A stretch of DNA of 64,000 nucleotides from Polaribacter filamentus. GTDB lineage: Bacteria; Bacteroidota; Bacteroidia; Flavobacteriales; Flavobacteriaceae. Shown here piece after piece: positions 63,272 to 64,000 of this stretch; within the stretch, counting starts at the first letter, position 1, and the number at the start of each line of letters is the position of its first letter. The notes beneath the pieces were generated by a model. That model saw only the letters and a list, made by a program, of their open reading frames with translations, was not told the DNA's origin and searched no databases. The stretch lies in NCBI RefSeq assembly GCF_002943715.1, contig NZ_MQUA01000013.1, forward strand, positions 1,419,001 to 1,483,000, given 5' to 3'. Position numbers and translations under genes: made by a program.

Positions 63272-64000
63272 TCGAGTAGACGGCTGACTACCAAAAAGTA
63301 GCCAGTGCGCCTCTCACACCACCGTACGTACGGGTCTCGTATACGGCGGTTCACCAAATTGAAGTTTGCTTCTTATTTATGTAATCTACCATGGGTTTGT
63401 AACCTTTTCTTTTAAGTATAGAAAGGGTAATTGTAGTTTTAAGTATAGGGCTTTGGGCTACTGCCCAGCCTCCCATTCTTGTTCTACTCCAAGCATACGC
63501 TTGTCCGTTTTCTATTCCTAATCGAATTAGGCTTTTACGTTTTCTTTCTAGTTTTTTCCAATCATGCCAAATGCAATATCGTAACCTATTTCGCAACCAT
63601 TCATCCAACTTTTTAAGTTTAGCATAAATGTTTGTTAATCGGTAATTATTCATCCAGCCCCTGCAAACTTGATTTAGTCGCTCGAGTCTTTCTAGTAAAG
63701 ACATTGGTTTGGTTTTCTTGGTTAAACTTTTAAGATTGCGCTTAAACTTTTCCCAACTTTCCTGTTTTACAACTAGTTGATACTGCCCTTTTATGCCTTT
63801 CTTATAGATTGGCACAAAACCGTGTCCTAGCAATTTAAAATTTACAGGTCTGCGTATACCACTTTTAGCACCATTTATAGGGAGCTTTAATTTGTCTCTA
63901 AGAAACAAATACATGCTATTTCCTATTCGTTTTGCCTCGCTTTTGCTTTTAGCATACATACTAAAATCGTCTGCATAACGCACATATCGTACCCCTTGTT
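63272..64000 (-). mobile_element. Group II intron, 3' half, inserted in an attC site (runs off window)
   Basis: On the minus strand the maturase gene is followed by a domain V-like hairpin (CCGCCGTATACG paired with CGTACGTACGGTGG, about 63312-63350) and a domain VI-like stem (GGCTAC...GTAGTCAGCC), ending near CTACTCGAT just before attC site 22. The orientation, opposite to the cassette genes, and the target are those known for group IIC-attC introns. The class is inferred, since the 5' part is outside the window. Confidence 0.8.
63351..64000 (-). CDS. Group II intron reverse transcriptase / maturase, partial
   Basis: The frame is open through the right edge. It begins within the RT domain at RYVRYADDFSMY (the YADD catalytic motif) and continues through the thumb/maturase domain (RLERLNQVCRGWMNNYRL, RLRYCIWHDWKK) to the end MVDYINKKQTSIW. 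No HNH endonuclease domain follows, which fits introns that invade structured DNA such as attC. The N-terminal part lies outside the window. Confidence 0.9.
   Translation of the reverse strand, partial: QGVRYVRYADDFSMYAKSKSEAKRIGNSMYLFLRDKLKLPINGAKSGIRRPVNFKLLGHGFVPIYKKGIKGQYQLVVKQESWEKFKRNLKSLTKKTKPMSLLERLERLNQVCRGWMNNYRLTNIYAKLKKLDEWLRNRLRYCIWHDWKKLERKRKSLIRLGIENGQAYAWSRTRMGGWAVAQSPILKTTITLSILKRKGYKPMVDYINKKQTSIW

Overview
The window is AT-rich DNA from a member of the Bacteroidota, most likely family Flavobacteriaceae. The evidence is the gene content (Kdo and leucine biosynthesis genes, a tricorn-like protease, many lipoproteins), a TTG-N21-TATATTTG promoter of Bacteroidota type, non-ATG starts, and palindromic intergenic repeats of the kind common in this group. 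The genus cannot be fixed from the sequence.

Positions 1-29354 are mostly chromosomal core: a serine hydrolase, an MBL-fold hydrolase, an ECF sigma factor / membrane protein / periplasmic protein operon, HAD phosphatase-kdsB-manA, queD-idi, prfC, a cyclophilin-FKBP fusion, a tricorn-type protease and a leuCDAB operon. Inside it lie a patch of decayed genes (8661-10996) and an IS4-family element (22682-24134) inserted into the end hairpin of an older IS200-type remnant.

Positions 30371-63271 are the outstanding feature: a chromosomal integron-like cassette array. A tyrosine recombinase (30371-31525) is followed by 22 cassettes delimited by attC-like sites of 130-135 bp (two are 196 bp). For nearly every cassette the bases after the GTT crossover triplet at its left end are the reverse complement of the bases before AAC at its right end, which is what excision as a circle and reinsertion predicts. 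The sites fold into long hairpins with compensatory changes. Every cassette gene reads on the + strand. The recombinase is XerC/XerD-like without an obvious IntI-specific insertion, and it points toward the array, so the attI-like junction (31559) lies just after its stop codon.

Cassette cargo is rich in defence-type genes: a DUF6602-like putative nuclease, a CBASS pair (cyclic-oligonucleotide synthase plus 4TM effector), an HNH protein, a 5-kb restriction-modification operon (XRE regulator, fused nuclease-methylase, specificity subunit, HEPN-like protein) and a uracil-DNA-glycosylase-like protein. Other cassettes carry serine hydrolases, an AraC regulator, a CPBP-type membrane protease, DUF2971 and YbjQ-like proteins, lipoproteins and small membrane proteins.

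The array is being reshaped by other elements: an IS982-family insertion splits one cassette gene, two identical IS3-family copies lie 9,072 bp apart in direct orientation, and a group II intron on the minus strand has inserted into the last visible attC site and runs off the right edge. Several cassette genes carry single-base frameshifts in A or T runs near their 5' ends, which could be decay, phase variation or sequencing error.
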